From NCBI GenBank assembly GCA_029213195.1, contig JARGNI010000010.1, positions 85,679-149,678 of the forward strand: DNA of 64,000 nt. The letters are read 5' to 3'. This document shows positions 34,010-43,081 of the stretch, piece by piece; the first letter of the stretch is position 1, and each line of letters starts with the position of its first letter. The stretch is from Verrucomicrobiales bacterium (lineage in GTDB: Bacteria > Verrucomicrobiota > Verrucomicrobiia > Verrucomicrobiales > DEV007). Under the pieces are notes generated by a model. It saw only the letters and a list, made by a program, of their open reading frames with translations, did no database searches and was not told the origin of the DNA. A program made the translations under genes and the position numbers.

Positions 34010-34978
34010 ATGAAACGCCGATCCTTCCTCCGAAATTCCGTTGCTTCCACGGCCGCGCTTTGCGCGACGCCATCTCTCTTTGCAGCCAAGAAATCCGCCG
34101 AACCGGAAACGGTCGTGAAGTCGCTCTTTGATTCCCTGACCGACGCGCAAAGAAAGGAACTGACCTTCGACTTTGCCCACCCCCTTCGCACCAAGATCTC
34201 GAACAACTGGCACATCACGAAACAGCGGATCGGGAACTTTCTCGACGAGGACCAGAACGCCATGGTCAAAGAAATTTTCCTCAAGGCACACTCCGAGGAA
34301 TACGCCGAGACGGTTTATCAGCAGGTCGTCCACGACAGCGGAAAGAAGGGATTTGAAGATTCCTCCATCGCCATTTTTGGCGAACCCGGAACAGGAGACT
34401 TCGAGTTCGTCCTCACCGGCCGTCACACGACACGGAGGATCGATGGAGACTCGGTCGCCGGGAAAGCCTTCGGAGGCCCGATCTTCTACGGACACGCGGC
34501 CGACGGATTCTACGAGGGCCGGGATCATCCGGGCAATGCCTACTGGTATCAAGCGAAGGCTGCCAACCAGGTCTACCAACTTCTCGACGGCAAGCAGCAG
34601 GAGAAAGCCCTCCTCGAATACGAGCCTGCCGATGATGCCTCCACGATCAAGTTGAAACGGGCCGCCGGAGACCTACCCGGACTTTCCTTTGCTGACATGA
34701 CCAGCGATCAACAGGAGGGCGTGCAGAACATTCTCAAGGAATTGCTGCTCCCCTTCCGCGAGGTCGACCGAAAGGAGTCGATGAAGTTGATCAAGAAAGC
34801 GGGCATGGAAAACCTCCATCTCTCCTTCTACGAGGAAGGCGACATCGGAAACGACAAGGTCTGGGACAACTGGAGAATCGAAGGCCCCCACATGGTCTGG
34901 TATTTCCGGGGAGCTCCCCACGTTCATACCTGGGTTCACATCTCAGACCCGGACACCCCGCGCGAAAAGCGGGGCTGA
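34010..34978 (+). CDS. DUF3500 family Tat-exported protein
   Basis: The 322-residue protein starts MKRRSFLRNSVASTAALC, a Tat-type leader. The body matches DUF3500: FDFAHPLRTKISNNWH, EFVLTGRHTTRRIDGDS, GGPIFYGHAADGFYEGRDHPGNAYWYQ, and a late RIEGPHMVWYFRGAPHVHTW. Several conserved His residues (FYGH, PHVHTW) suggest a metal centre. The function of the family is unknown. It follows the cytochrome gene by 21 bp and may share its transcript, which would hint at a redox role. Confidence 0.88.
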   Translation: MKRRSFLRNSVASTAALCATPSLFAAKKSAEPETVVKSLFDSLTDAQRKELTFDFAHPLRTKISNNWHITKQRIGNFLDEDQNAMVKEIFLKAHSEEYAETVYQQVVHDSGKKGFEDSSIAIFGEPGTGDFEFVLTGRHTTRRIDGDSVAGKAFGGPIFYGHAADGFYEGRDHPGNAYWYQAKAANQVYQLLDGKQQEKALLEYEPADDASTIKLKRAAGDLPGLSFADMTSDQQEGVQNILKELLLPFREVDRKESMKLIKKAGMENLHLSFYEEGDIGNDKVWDNWRIEGPHMVWYFRGAPHVHTWVHISDPDTPREKRG

Positions 34979-35096
34979 TTCAGCAGCGATTGTCCTTTTC
35001 GAAAATGCGGCCCTCGCGCGACAGGAAAGTCGCCCGGGGCCGTTTGCATTTGGCCGTGCTCGGTGGAAGAATTCGTTGTTCGAATAGAAGTGCCCC

Positions 35097-36722
35097 ATGA
35101 CCGACTTTGCCTACCACAAACCATTCCCTCTCGGATCCGATTCCACGGAGTATCGACTCGTCACCACCGAGGGCATCGAGACCACCGAGTTCGAGGGACA
35201 AGAGATTCTCAAGGTTTCCCCCGAGACGCTCACGAAACTGGCGAACGAAGCGGTGAAGGACATCTCCTTCATGCTTCGCCCCGGTCATCTTCAGCAGGTC
35301 GCCGCCATTCTCGACGACGAGGAAGCGACCGACAACGATCGCATGGTCGCACTGACCCTGTTGCGAAATGCCGAGATTGCGGCCCGGGGAATTCTACCCA
35401 TGTGCCAGGATACCGGAACCGCCATCGTCGTTGGCAAAAAAGGTCAGCAGGTCTGGACCGGAGCCAACGATGAAGAAGCCCTCGCTGCCGGCATCTGGAA
35501 GGCCTACCAGGAAGAGAACCTGCGCTACTCGCAGATGGCACCGCTGACCCTCTTTAACGAGGTCAACACGAAGAGCAATCTCCCTGCCCAGATCGAACTC
35601 TATGCCACCGAGGGCGACGCCTACGAATTTCTTTTCATCACCAAGGGAGGAGGCTCGGCCAACAAGACCTTTCTCTACCAGGAGACCAAGGCACTGCTCA
35701 ATGAGAAGACTTTCGTCGACTGGGCCGTCGGCAAGATGGCCACTCTCGGCACCTCTGCCTGCCCGCCCTATCACATGGCTTTTGTCGTGGGGGGAACCAG
35801 TGCCGAGATGACCCTGAAAACCGTGAAGCTCGCCTCGACCCGCTACTACGACGAACTCCCCACCGAGGGCAGTGACAAGGCCCAGGCTTTCCGCGATGTC
35901 GAGATGGAGAAACGCCTCCTCGCCGAAGCCCGGGAAGTCGGAATCGGAGCGCAGTTCGGAGGAAAATATTTTGCCCTCGATGTTCGCGTCATCCGCCTGC
36001 CTCGCCACGGAGCGAGCTGCCCTGTCGGACTCGGGGTCAGCTGCTCGGCCGACCGTCAGGCCAAGGCCAAGATCACCAAGGACGGCGCTTTTCTTGAGCA
36101 ACTGGAAACCAATCCCGGGCAATACATCCCGGAGAAGTGGAAGGATCACCAATTCCACGGAGTCGCTGTCGATCTCAATGCCGGAATGGAGGAAACCTTG
36201 AAGACGCTGTCCCAGTATCCGGTCACGACCGCGCTCGAACTGACCGGAACGATCATTGTCGCTCGAGACATCGCTCATGCGAAGCTCCGCGAGATGATCG
36301 AAGAGGGAAAAGATCTCCCCGACTACTTCAAGGAATACCCGGTCTACTACGCCGGCCCGGCAAAGAAACCCGACGGCATGCCGAGCGGGTCCTTCGGGCC
36401 CACCACGGCCGGACGAATGGATCCCTACGTCGAACTCTTCCAGTCTCGGGGAGCCTCCATGGTCATGATCGCCAAAGGAAACCGGAGCCAGCAGGTGACC
36501 GATTCCTGCAATAAGCATGGCGGATTCTACCTGGGCTCCATCGGAGGTCCCGCGGCCATCCTTGCCCAGAATCATATCAAGAAAGTCGAAGTCCTCGACT
36601 TTCCGGAGCTCGGAATGGAAGCCGTCTGGAAAATCGAGGTGGAGAAGTTCCCCGCCTTCATTCTCGTGGATGACAAGGGGAATGATTTCTTTCGCGATCT
36701 GAATTCCTGCCCAGTCTCTTGA
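35097..36722 (+). CDS. Class I (iron-sulfur) fumarate hydratase
   Basis: This 541-residue protein is of the FumA/FumB type, with the alpha and beta domains in one chain. Likely cluster-binding cysteines are in LPMCQDTG (Cys103), GTSACPPYH (near 222) and [12 protein letters not shown] (near 308-316). The beta domain has [13 protein letters not shown] and the nucleotide-like loop [13 protein letters not shown]. It interconverts fumarate and malate in the citric-acid cycle. The [4Fe-4S] enzyme is oxygen-sensitive, unlike FumC; no fumC lies in the window. It is a single gene with a 118-bp upstream spacer. Confidence 0.95.
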   Translation: MTDFAYHKPFPLGSDSTEYRLVTTEGIETTEFEGQEILKVSPETLTKLANEAVKDISFMLRPGHLQQVAAILDDEEATDNDRMVALTLLRNAEIAARGILPMCQDTGTAIVVGKKGQQVWTGANDEEALAAGIWKAYQEENLRYSQMAPLTLFNEVNTKSNLPAQIELYATEGDAYEFLFITKGGGSANKTFLYQETKALLNEKTFVDWAVGKMATLGTSACPPYHMAFVVGGTSAEMTLKTVKLASTRYYDELPTEGSDKAQAFRDVEMEKRLLAEAREVGIGAQFGGKYFALDVRVIRLPRHGASCPVGLGVSCSADRQAKAKITKDGAFLEQLETNPGQYIPEKWKDHQFHGVAVDLNAGMEETLKTLSQYPVTTALELTGTIIVARDIAHAKLREMIEEGKDLPDYFKEYPVYYAGPAKKPDGMPSGSFGPTTAGRMDPYVELFQSRGASMVMIAKGNRSQQVTDSCNKHGGFYLGSIGGPAAILAQNHIKKVEVLDFPELGMEAVWKIEVEKFPAFILVDDKGNDFFRDLNSCPVS

Positions 36723-36814
36723 CCGGGGATTCCTGCTGCGTCATCCCCCAATCTCGCCAAATCGTTTCCAAGATGAGACTGGCTGGCAGCACGTCAATTC
36801 GCTACACTACAGCC

Positions 36815-37339
36815 ATGAGATCGCTTTCAGCCTGTTTTCTTTTCTCCCTGCTCCTGGTCGGTTCTTCCATCGGCCAGGATTCCTTAATTTCGAAGCATCC
36901 CTTCTTTTCCCCCATGCTGGATGGCTCCTGGACTGAGAAGGGAGAGATGGCTCTCCCCCAGGGCGCTGTGGCCGGGGAGTCTACCTCGGAAGCCAAGGCG
37001 ATCCTCGGAGGGCAATGGATTCAGCAGGACGGCAAGGCGGCATTTGGCAGCACCAACTGGGAATGGCGCTGGATGTTTCGACTCGCAAAAACACAAGACG
37101 GAAAGGAAGTCGTCCAGGCACGCTGCATGGATACCAATGGACAAGTCGCTGACTACCTGGGCGAGATTATGAACGATGGAAAAGTTCTGCGCCTTTCCCG
37201 ATCTCTCAGCGAAACCGTCAAAAATGTCATCCAGGTCACGAACCAGGACGATGGCGGTCGACTCGTCGAAGTGGCCATCATCGACAACACAGGGAAAACC
37301 TCGCTGCAATACAAAGCATTGGGAAAGAAGAACCCGTAA
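36815..37339 (+). CDS. Exported protein of unknown function, lipocalin-like (DUF1579-like)
   Basis: From ATG 36815 (MRSLSACFLFSLLLVGSSIGQ) the product has 174 residues with a signal peptide. The body GGQWIQQDGKAAFGSTNWEWRWMFRLAKTQ and later VQARCMDTNGQVADYLGE has the alternating beta pattern of small barrels similar to DUF1579. That assignment is weak, and no active site is evident. It precedes the dehydrogenase gene by 15 bp, so they may be co-transcribed. Confidence 0.6.
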   Translation: MRSLSACFLFSLLLVGSSIGQDSLISKHPFFSPMLDGSWTEKGEMALPQGAVAGESTSEAKAILGGQWIQQDGKAAFGSTNWEWRWMFRLAKTQDGKEVVQARCMDTNGQVADYLGEIMNDGKVLRLSRSLSETVKNVIQVTNQDDGGRLVEVAIIDNTGKTSLQYKALGKKNP

Positions 37340-37354
37340 ATCCCTCTTTTCCCC

Positions 37355-38386
37355 TTGCCAGCCGACTACCAGAACGAGATCCGTCTCGAGGAACCTCATC
37401 GTTTCGAGACGAACTCGGCACTCGTCGCCGAACCTGCGGAGGGAGAAACCTTGATTCGGATTCGCCGAATCGGGGTTTGCGGAACCGACATTCACGCCTT
37501 CCACGGACGACAGCCCTTCTTCGAATACCCGAGAATCCTCGGACATGAACTGGGAGCCGAAGTCGTTGCCTCGCAAGGGCACTCCGACCTGTCCCCTGGA
37601 GACTGGGTCACCGTCGAACCCTATCTCAACGATCCGGAATCCCCTGCATCCCGGAAGGGAAAAACCAACTGCTGTGAGTCCCTTCGCGTTCTCGGAGTCC
37701 ACACTGATGGCGGGATGCGCCCCTACCTCACGGTTCCGACGACCAAACTTCATCGCACCGGCAAGGCAACCCTGGACCAACTCGCACTCGTCGAGATGCT
37801 CTGCATCGGTCAGCATGCCGTGAACCGCAGCTTCGCGAGCCCGACCGATCGCGCCCTCATCCTCGGGACCGGTCCCATCGGCTTGAGCGTCCTGACCTTT
37901 CTCCAGAATCGAACTCAAAACGTTGCCGTCGCCGACATCAGCGAGACCCGCCTCGAGTTCTGCCGCGAGGCATTTGGGATCGAAGAAACGATTCTCGTGG
38001 AGCCAGGGCAGTCTCTCGAGCCTTCCGTGAGAGACGCCTTCGGTGGAGAGCTACCTGACCTCCTCTTCGATGCGACAGGAAACCGGGACTCGATGGCTTC
38101 CACTTTCGATCTGGCCGCCCATGGCGCCCGCATCGTCTTTGTCGGACTTTTCCAGGGAGAGGTTCGCTTTGATGACCCCAATTTTCATCGACGAGAGTTG
38201 ACCCTGTTGGCGAGTCGAAACGCGACGGCAAAAGAGTTCGGTGAGGTCATTTCGGCGATCGAAACCCGTGCCATCGACACTTCCGCGTGGGTCACCCATC
38301 GGATGGCCCTCGCAGATGTTCCTGCGGAGTTTCCCAAGACGATCGCGGATCCGAGCCTGCGCAAGGCGATCATCGACTGCGACTGA
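37355..38386 (+). CDS. Zinc-type (MDR) dehydrogenase lacking most structural-zinc cysteines
   Basis: The 343-residue protein starts at TTG 37355. The catalytic-zinc set is present: GVCGTDIHAF near residue 43 and GHELGAE near 64. The nucleotide-binding motif is GTGPIGLSVL near 173. The lobe that normally binds the structural zinc (four cysteines as CGxCxxCxxGxxxC) reads DPESPASRKGKTNCC, so three of four ligands are gone while the flanking EPY and LGVHTDGGM are kept. Related enzymes oxidise sugar alcohols or sugar acids; the substrate is unknown. Confidence 0.87.
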   Translation: MPADYQNEIRLEEPHRFETNSALVAEPAEGETLIRIRRIGVCGTDIHAFHGRQPFFEYPRILGHELGAEVVASQGHSDLSPGDWVTVEPYLNDPESPASRKGKTNCCESLRVLGVHTDGGMRPYLTVPTTKLHRTGKATLDQLALVEMLCIGQHAVNRSFASPTDRALILGTGPIGLSVLTFLQNRTQNVAVADISETRLEFCREAFGIEETILVEPGQSLEPSVRDAFGGELPDLLFDATGNRDSMASTFDLAAHGARIVFVGLFQGEVRFDDPNFHRRELTLLASRNATAKEFGEVISAIETRAIDTSAWVTHRMALADVPAEFPKTIADPSLRKAIIDCD

Positions 38387-38465
38387 AGCGTCCTCCTACC
38401 GACTCCCGCAGAAAGGCACTTTTTAGCGGTTGCACCCCGGCCTGGATTTCTTTACAACCCGCAGC

Positions 38466-40010
38466 ATGAAGATTCATGCTGTCCTCACGATCCTTGCCGC
38501 CTTGTCCTGGTTTGCCACCCCGGCCCAGGCCGAACTGCGCCTCCCTTCCATTTTCGGACACCACATGGTGCTCCAGCGTGACATGGAGAATCCCGTCTGG
38601 GGCTGGGCGGAGCCAAACGCCACGGTCAAAGTAACGTTTGCGGGAGAAACTCGCGAAGCCAAGGCGGATGAGAAAGGCCACTGGAAGCTCAACATCAAGT
38701 CTCTCCAGGGATCCAGCCACGCCCTCAATCTCAAGATCGAGTCCGGCAACGAGTCGATTCTCCTCTCCAACATTGTCATCGGCGAGGTCTGGGTTTGCTC
38801 GGGACAGTCGAACATGCAGTGGTCGGTCGCTCAGTCTTACGATCCCGACCTCGAAATCGCGACCGCCAACTACCCCAACATCCGCATGATCAGTGTTCCC
38901 CAGGTCGGGACACAGGAATTGCAGGATGATTTTGAAGGGCAATGGGAAATCTGCACGCCTGCGACCGTCAGCCAGTTTTCCGCCGTCGGGTATTTTTATG
39001 GCCGACAGCTTCATCAAACACTCGGAGTGCCCGTTGGGCTGATCGACAATGCCTGGGGTGGTTCCGCGGCGGAAGCCTGGGTCAAGCGCGACGTTCTCGA
39101 AGAGGATGGCCGCTTCAACACCTACATCCAGGAATGGGTCGAAAGGGAAAGAACCTTCGACTGGGACAAGATGGTCGCAGACTGGAAGGTCAAGGCCGAT
39201 CAGGCAAAAGCAGACGGAAAAAATGCACCACGCTATCCCCGGAACGTCATGGCCGGACAGCATCGTCCCGGCAACCTCTGGGCGGGTGTTCTCAACCCCA
39301 TTATTGGATACGGAATCCGGGGAACGATCTGGTACCAGGGCGAGAGCAATGCCGGACGCGCCTACCAGTATGACGACTTGTTCAGCCTCATGATCACCGA
39401 GTGGCGCAAGGCGTGGGGACAGGGAGACTTCCCCTTCTACTGGGTGCAGCTCGCCGATTTTCGAGACGAAGTCGACGAACCTGTCGAGAGCGATTGGGCG
39501 GAACTCCGAGAAGCGCAATCCAACACCCTGGCTCTCCCGAATACGGGGCAGGCTGTCATCTATGATATCGGAGAAGGCCGCGACATTCACCCCCGGGACA
39601 AGCAGAATGTGGCGAAACGGCTTGCCCGAATCGCGCTGGCTCGTGACTACGGTCTCCAGATTCCCTACAAGAGTCCTTCTTTCAAAAGCATGGAGGTCCA
39701 GGGCAACAAGGCCATCCTCACCTTCCAGGATGTAGGCAGCACTCTCTATACCTTCGATGTTCGCGAAGCCGTCGGATTCGTCGTCGCTGGCGAAGACAAA
39801 GTGTGGCACAAAGCGACTGGGAAACTCCTCGGTCAGGACAAAATCGAAGTGACCAGCCCCGCCGTGGAAACCCCTGTCGCAGTGCGTTATGCCTGGGCGA
39901 CCAATCCCGTTGCCAACCTCATGAGCCGCGAGGGACTTCCGGTCGATCCGTTCCGGACCGACGACTGGCCGTTGTCGACCGAACCAGTGGCGGCTGAGCA
40001 GGCAGAGTAA
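38466..40010 (+). CDS. Exported sialate O-acetylesterase-like enzyme
   Basis: From ATG 38466 the 514-residue protein has a signal peptide (MKIHAVLTILAALSWFATPAQA). The SGNH-type nucleophile is in VCSGQSNMQW near residue 115, with GVPVGLIDNAWGGSAAEAW and WYQGESNA as the next blocks and DIGEGRDIHPRDK near 380 as the catalytic Asp-His. These are the motifs of 9-O-acetylsialate esterases of family CE20-like/SASA. It removes O-acetyl groups from sugars of glycans or polysaccharides. It likely serves polysaccharide use in the periplasm. Confidence 0.9.
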   Translation: MKIHAVLTILAALSWFATPAQAELRLPSIFGHHMVLQRDMENPVWGWAEPNATVKVTFAGETREAKADEKGHWKLNIKSLQGSSHALNLKIESGNESILLSNIVIGEVWVCSGQSNMQWSVAQSYDPDLEIATANYPNIRMISVPQVGTQELQDDFEGQWEICTPATVSQFSAVGYFYGRQLHQTLGVPVGLIDNAWGGSAAEAWVKRDVLEEDGRFNTYIQEWVERERTFDWDKMVADWKVKADQAKADGKNAPRYPRNVMAGQHRPGNLWAGVLNPIIGYGIRGTIWYQGESNAGRAYQYDDLFSLMITEWRKAWGQGDFPFYWVQLADFRDEVDEPVESDWAELREAQSNTLALPNTGQAVIYDIGEGRDIHPRDKQNVAKRLARIALARDYGLQIPYKSPSFKSMEVQGNKAILTFQDVGSTLYTFDVREAVGFVVAGEDKVWHKATGKLLGQDKIEVTSPAVETPVAVRYAWATNPVANLMSREGLPVDPFRTDDWPLSTEPVAAEQAE

Positions 40011-40084
40011 CGTCGTTTTTCGAAGGCCGCTTGCCATTCTCTTCCCATCCGCCCGCTCACTGAACCTTTTTCCCACTTCGCATC

Positions 40085-41461
40085 GTGTCTGAAACTCCCG
40101 CCGCACCAGCTTCGCTCGTCGAAGATCCGCCATCCCGACTCCGCGGGATGCTTCGCTATCTCGGACCGGGATTCATTCTCTCGGCTTCGATCGTGGGTTC
40201 GGGGGAGTTGATTGCAACGACCGCGCTGGGAGCCGAAGCCGGGTTTGTCGCGCTGTGGGTGATCCTCGTCAGCTGCCTCGTCAAAGTTTTCGTCCAGTTG
40301 GAGTTTGGGAAACACGCCATCCAGTCGGGCGAAACGACCTTTCAATCCATCAACCAACTTCCGGGGCCCAAGTTTGGAAAAGGCAGTTGGGCGACCTGGC
40401 TCTGGCTGGTCATGATGCTCATCAAGCCACTCCAGGTGGGAGGCATCATCGGTGGGGTCGGACTGGTGCTCAATATTCTCTTCCCCAGCGTTTCCGTCCT
40501 TGTCTGGGTCCTCATCGTGGCCCCGATCGTCTCCCTCCTCATCTTCCAGGGGAAATACGTCTTCATCGAGAAGTTCTCCCTCGTCATGATCGGGCTCTTC
40601 GCCCTCTTCACGATCGCCTGCGTCGTGGGAGTCCAGTATACCGAATTTGCCTTTGGCAAAGAAGACCTTCTCAACGGCCTCTCGTTCTGGAATGGGATCC
40701 CTATCGCCTACATAGGCGTCGCGATCGCTGCATTCGGCATCACCGGAGTCGGTGGAGACGAAGTCATGGCCTACAACTACTGGTTGGTCGAGAAGGGATA
40801 TGCCGCCAAGACAGGACCGCGGGACGATTCCCCGGAGTGGATCGCCCGCGCTCGGGGATGGATCAAGGTGATGTATTGGGATGCCTTTCTCTCCATGCTG
40901 GTCTACACCTTCATGACCGTGGCGTTCTATATTCTCGGGGCCGCGATTCTGAATGCTCAGGGGCTCGTTCCGGAAGGCTTCGAAACCGTGAAAACCCTGT
41001 CCCGCATGTATACCGACTCGCTCGGCGGATGGGCGGAAATGGCTTTCCTCATCGGTGCGTTCTTTGTTCTTTTCTCCACCCTGTTTTCCGCTCTCGCCGC
41101 CTGGAGTCGCCTCTTCTCCGATGCCTTCAGCGAGGTAGGGCTGCTCGACTACTCGAATCCCAAGAGCCGCAAGAAAGCGATTGCCTTCTTCGCCTTCTTT
41201 TTTCCAGCACTCTGGGCTTTTCTCTACTTCCGTTTCGAAGATCCTGTCTGGATGGTTCTCGCAGGAGGCGCCATCACCTCGGCCATCCTCCTCCTCGTCG
41301 TCGTCGCTGCGGTGCACTTCCGCTATCGTCGACTCCCGAAGTCGCTTCAACCAAACTTCGGATACGATCTCGGGTTCTGGATCAGTATTCTCTCGATCAC
41401 CGCCCTCGCTGCTCTCGCCGTCTGGAAAGCCGTCGAAAAGTTCCTGAGTCAGACCGTGTGA
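40085..41461 (+). CDS. Divergent Nramp-family transporter
   Basis: The 458-residue protein starts at GTG 40085 and has 11 hydrophobic segments in the Nramp order. The first segment reads YLGPGFILSASIVGSGELIATTALGAEAGF: the metal-binding DPGN of classical Nramp is replaced by VGSGE. The sixth, GITGVGGDEVMAYNYW, lacks the usual MPH. It therefore belongs to an Nramp-related group with altered substrate sites; it may move Mg or another ion, or act in a different way. It lies upstream of mscL but with a separate spacer that holds an inverted repeat (GAATTTTC at 41463 and GAAAATTC at 41478). Confidence 0.85.
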   Translation: MSETPAAPASLVEDPPSRLRGMLRYLGPGFILSASIVGSGELIATTALGAEAGFVALWVILVSCLVKVFVQLEFGKHAIQSGETTFQSINQLPGPKFGKGSWATWLWLVMMLIKPLQVGGIIGGVGLVLNILFPSVSVLVWVLIVAPIVSLLIFQGKYVFIEKFSLVMIGLFALFTIACVVGVQYTEFAFGKEDLLNGLSFWNGIPIAYIGVAIAAFGITGVGGDEVMAYNYWLVEKGYAAKTGPRDDSPEWIARARGWIKVMYWDAFLSMLVYTFMTVAFYILGAAILNAQGLVPEGFETVKTLSRMYTDSLGGWAEMAFLIGAFFVLFSTLFSALAAWSRLFSDAFSEVGLLDYSNPKSRKKAIAFFAFFFPALWAFLYFRFEDPVWMVLAGGAITSAILLLVVVAAVHFRYRRLPKSLQPNFGYDLGFWISILSITALAALAVWKAVEKFLSQTV

Positions 41462-41583
41462 AGAATTTTCTTTTCACGAAAATTCGATCACGTCCGGAAA
41501 TTTTTTGAGACTCCGGTGGCTCGAATACTTTTGCACCATTGCGAGTTGCAAAGTCTCTCCCAGAATTCCATTCTCGCGCCACT

Positions 41584-42012
41584 ATGTGGGAAGACTTCAA
41601 AAAATTCGCGTTCAAAGGGAACCTCGTCGATATGGCGGTGGGGATTATTATCGGTGGTGCTTTCGGAACGGTGGTGAAAAGCCTCGTGGACGACATCTTC
41701 ATGCCGATTCTGGGAAAGATCACCGGTGGCCTCGATTTCAGTAACAAGTATATCGTTCTCAGTGGCGAAGTTCCCGAAGGGGCTCCGTTGGCCAAAGCTC
41801 TCGAGGTCGACAATGTGAACCTGCTGACTTACGGCAGTTTCATCACTGCCTTCATCAGCTTCATCATCCTCGCCTTCGTGCTCTTTCTCGTGATCAAGAA
41901 ATTCATGGCGGCACTCCAGAAAGAGGAAGAAAAGCCTGCAGAAGACCCGAAACCCAGCGACGAGGTCGTCCTTCTCCAGGAGATTCGGGACCTTCTCTCG
42001 AAGCAATCCTGA
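41584..42012 (+). CDS. mscL: Large-conductance mechanosensitive channel
   Basis: From ATG 41584 the 142-residue product has the classic start MWEDFKKFAFKGNLVDMAVGIIIGGAFGTVVKSLVDDIFMPILG, TM1 with the channel-gate glycines, a periplasmic loop, TM2 near FITAFISFIILAFVLFLVIK, and a C-terminal charged helix EEEKPAEDPKPSDEVVLLQEIRDLL. MscL opens under osmotic downshock to release solutes. It is single, and the putative terminator at 42191-42220 lies about 180 bp beyond. Confidence 0.96.
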   Translation: MWEDFKKFAFKGNLVDMAVGIIIGGAFGTVVKSLVDDIFMPILGKITGGLDFSNKYIVLSGEVPEGAPLAKALEVDNVNLLTYGSFITAFISFIILAFVLFLVIKKFMAALQKEEEKPAEDPKPSDEVVLLQEIRDLLSKQS

Positions 42013-42190
42013 TCAAAATTGAGAATTTTCCTAAAAGTTTTCAAATTTTTGAGATTTAAGGTCGACAACTTCAAAAAAATGTCATAACTTCCATTCAATA
42101 TAAGTTTTGTGGAGTTGTTGCCCTGAAGTTTCATTGCTTGGTTGTTGTTGTGGACGTGTTGTTGTTGCACGTTTTTCAAATTCAAAAAAA

Positions 42191-42220
42191 CCTCTCCGTC
42201 CGAAACGGAGAGGTTTTTTT
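42191..42220. terminator. Strong hairpin with A and T tracts, upstream of thiG
   Basis: CCTCTCCGT-CCGAA-ACGGAGAGG forms a perfect 9-bp stem, with A residues before and seven T residues after it, so it can terminate in both directions. It lies between mscL and thiG, 57 bp before the thiG start, and could act as the mscL terminator or as an attenuator for thiG. The preceding 42013-42180 is AT- and TG-rich and holds no gene that I can see. Confidence 0.85.
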
Positions 42221-42276
42221 GTGGAACCATTGCTTGGTCTTCGTAAGTTCCCGACCAACCTGCCCTCCTTTTCGTT

Positions 42277-43080
42277 TTGTCCAGTCCTCTCCAAATCGCT
42301 GATCGTACCTTCCAGTCCCGTCTCATGGTGGGAACGGGGAAGTTCTCCTCCAACGAATCGATGCGGGACGCTCTTGCGGCGTCCGAAACGGAAATCGTAA
42401 CCGTGGCTCTTCGCCGTGCCGACCTGAGCGGACAGGACGACCCCTATGCCAACATCCTTGATTTCATCGATCCGGAGAAATACCTGATTCTTCCCAATAC
42501 CTCGGGAGCGATGAATGCGGAAGAAGCGGTAAGGCTCGCCCGACTCGCCGCTTCGGCCGGGCTTCCCAAGTGGGTGAAACTGGAAATCCACCCCGATCCG
42601 ACCTATCTCCTTCCCGATCCGATCGAGACTCTTGCTGCCGCCGAAATCCTTGTGAAAGAGGGTTTCACCGTCCTCCCCTACATCAATGCCGACCCTGTCC
42701 TCGCGAAGCGCTTGCAGGATGTCGGAACGGCCACCGTGATGCCCCTGGGAGCCCCGATTGGTTCCAATCAGGGGATCGAAACCCGTCGCCAGATCGAGAT
42801 CATCCTGAACCAGGCCACGGTTCCGGTCGTGGTCGACGCCGGCCTCGGCCGTCCCAGCCATGCCGCCGAGGCGCTCGAAATGGGGGCCGACGCCGTGCTC
42901 GTGAACACAGCCATTGCCATTGCCTCCGACCCGGTCGCGATTGCCAAGGCGTTTCGACTCGCGGTGGAAGCCGGTCGCATCGCATTCGAAAGCGGTGGCG
43001 TTCCCGAGATCAGCTCCGGAGCCTCCGCCACCAGCCCTCTCACTGGATTTCTCTTCGACGGAGAAAACAGCAGTTCGTAG
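42277..43080 (+). CDS. thiG: Thiazole synthase ThiG
   Basis: The 267-residue protein starts at TTG 42277 with [21 protein letters not shown], matching the ThiG N-terminus. Other family marks are [43 protein letters not shown] (with the Schiff-base Lys in this strand), and [14 protein letters not shown] and [12 protein letters not shown]. It forms the thiazole phosphate of thiamine from deoxyxylulose phosphate, ThiS-thiocarboxylate and dehydroglycine. No thiS, thiH, thiO or thiC is adjacent. No in-frame ATG lies at the correct place and no clear ribosome-binding site is visible. Confidence 0.93.
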   Translation: MSSPLQIADRTFQSRLMVGTGKFSSNESMRDALAASETEIVTVALRRADLSGQDDPYANILDFIDPEKYLILPNTSGAMNAEEAVRLARLAASAGLPKWVKLEIHPDPTYLLPDPIETLAAAEILVKEGFTVLPYINADPVLAKRLQDVGTATVMPLGAPIGSNQGIETRRQIEIILNQATVPVVVDAGLGRPSHAAEALEMGADAVLVNTAIAIASDPVAIAKAFRLAVEAGRIAFESGGVPEISSGASATSPLTGFLFDGENSSS

Positions 43081-43081
43081 C

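Noticed and set aside
38370..40133. 587-codon minus-strand open frame
   Set aside because: Antisense to the sialate O-acetylesterase, which has SGQSNM and QGESN motifs.
42013..42276. Possible thiS gene or TPP riboswitch upstream of thiG
   Set aside because: No frame ends in the ThiS Gly-Gly, and the TPP core sequences are not visible.
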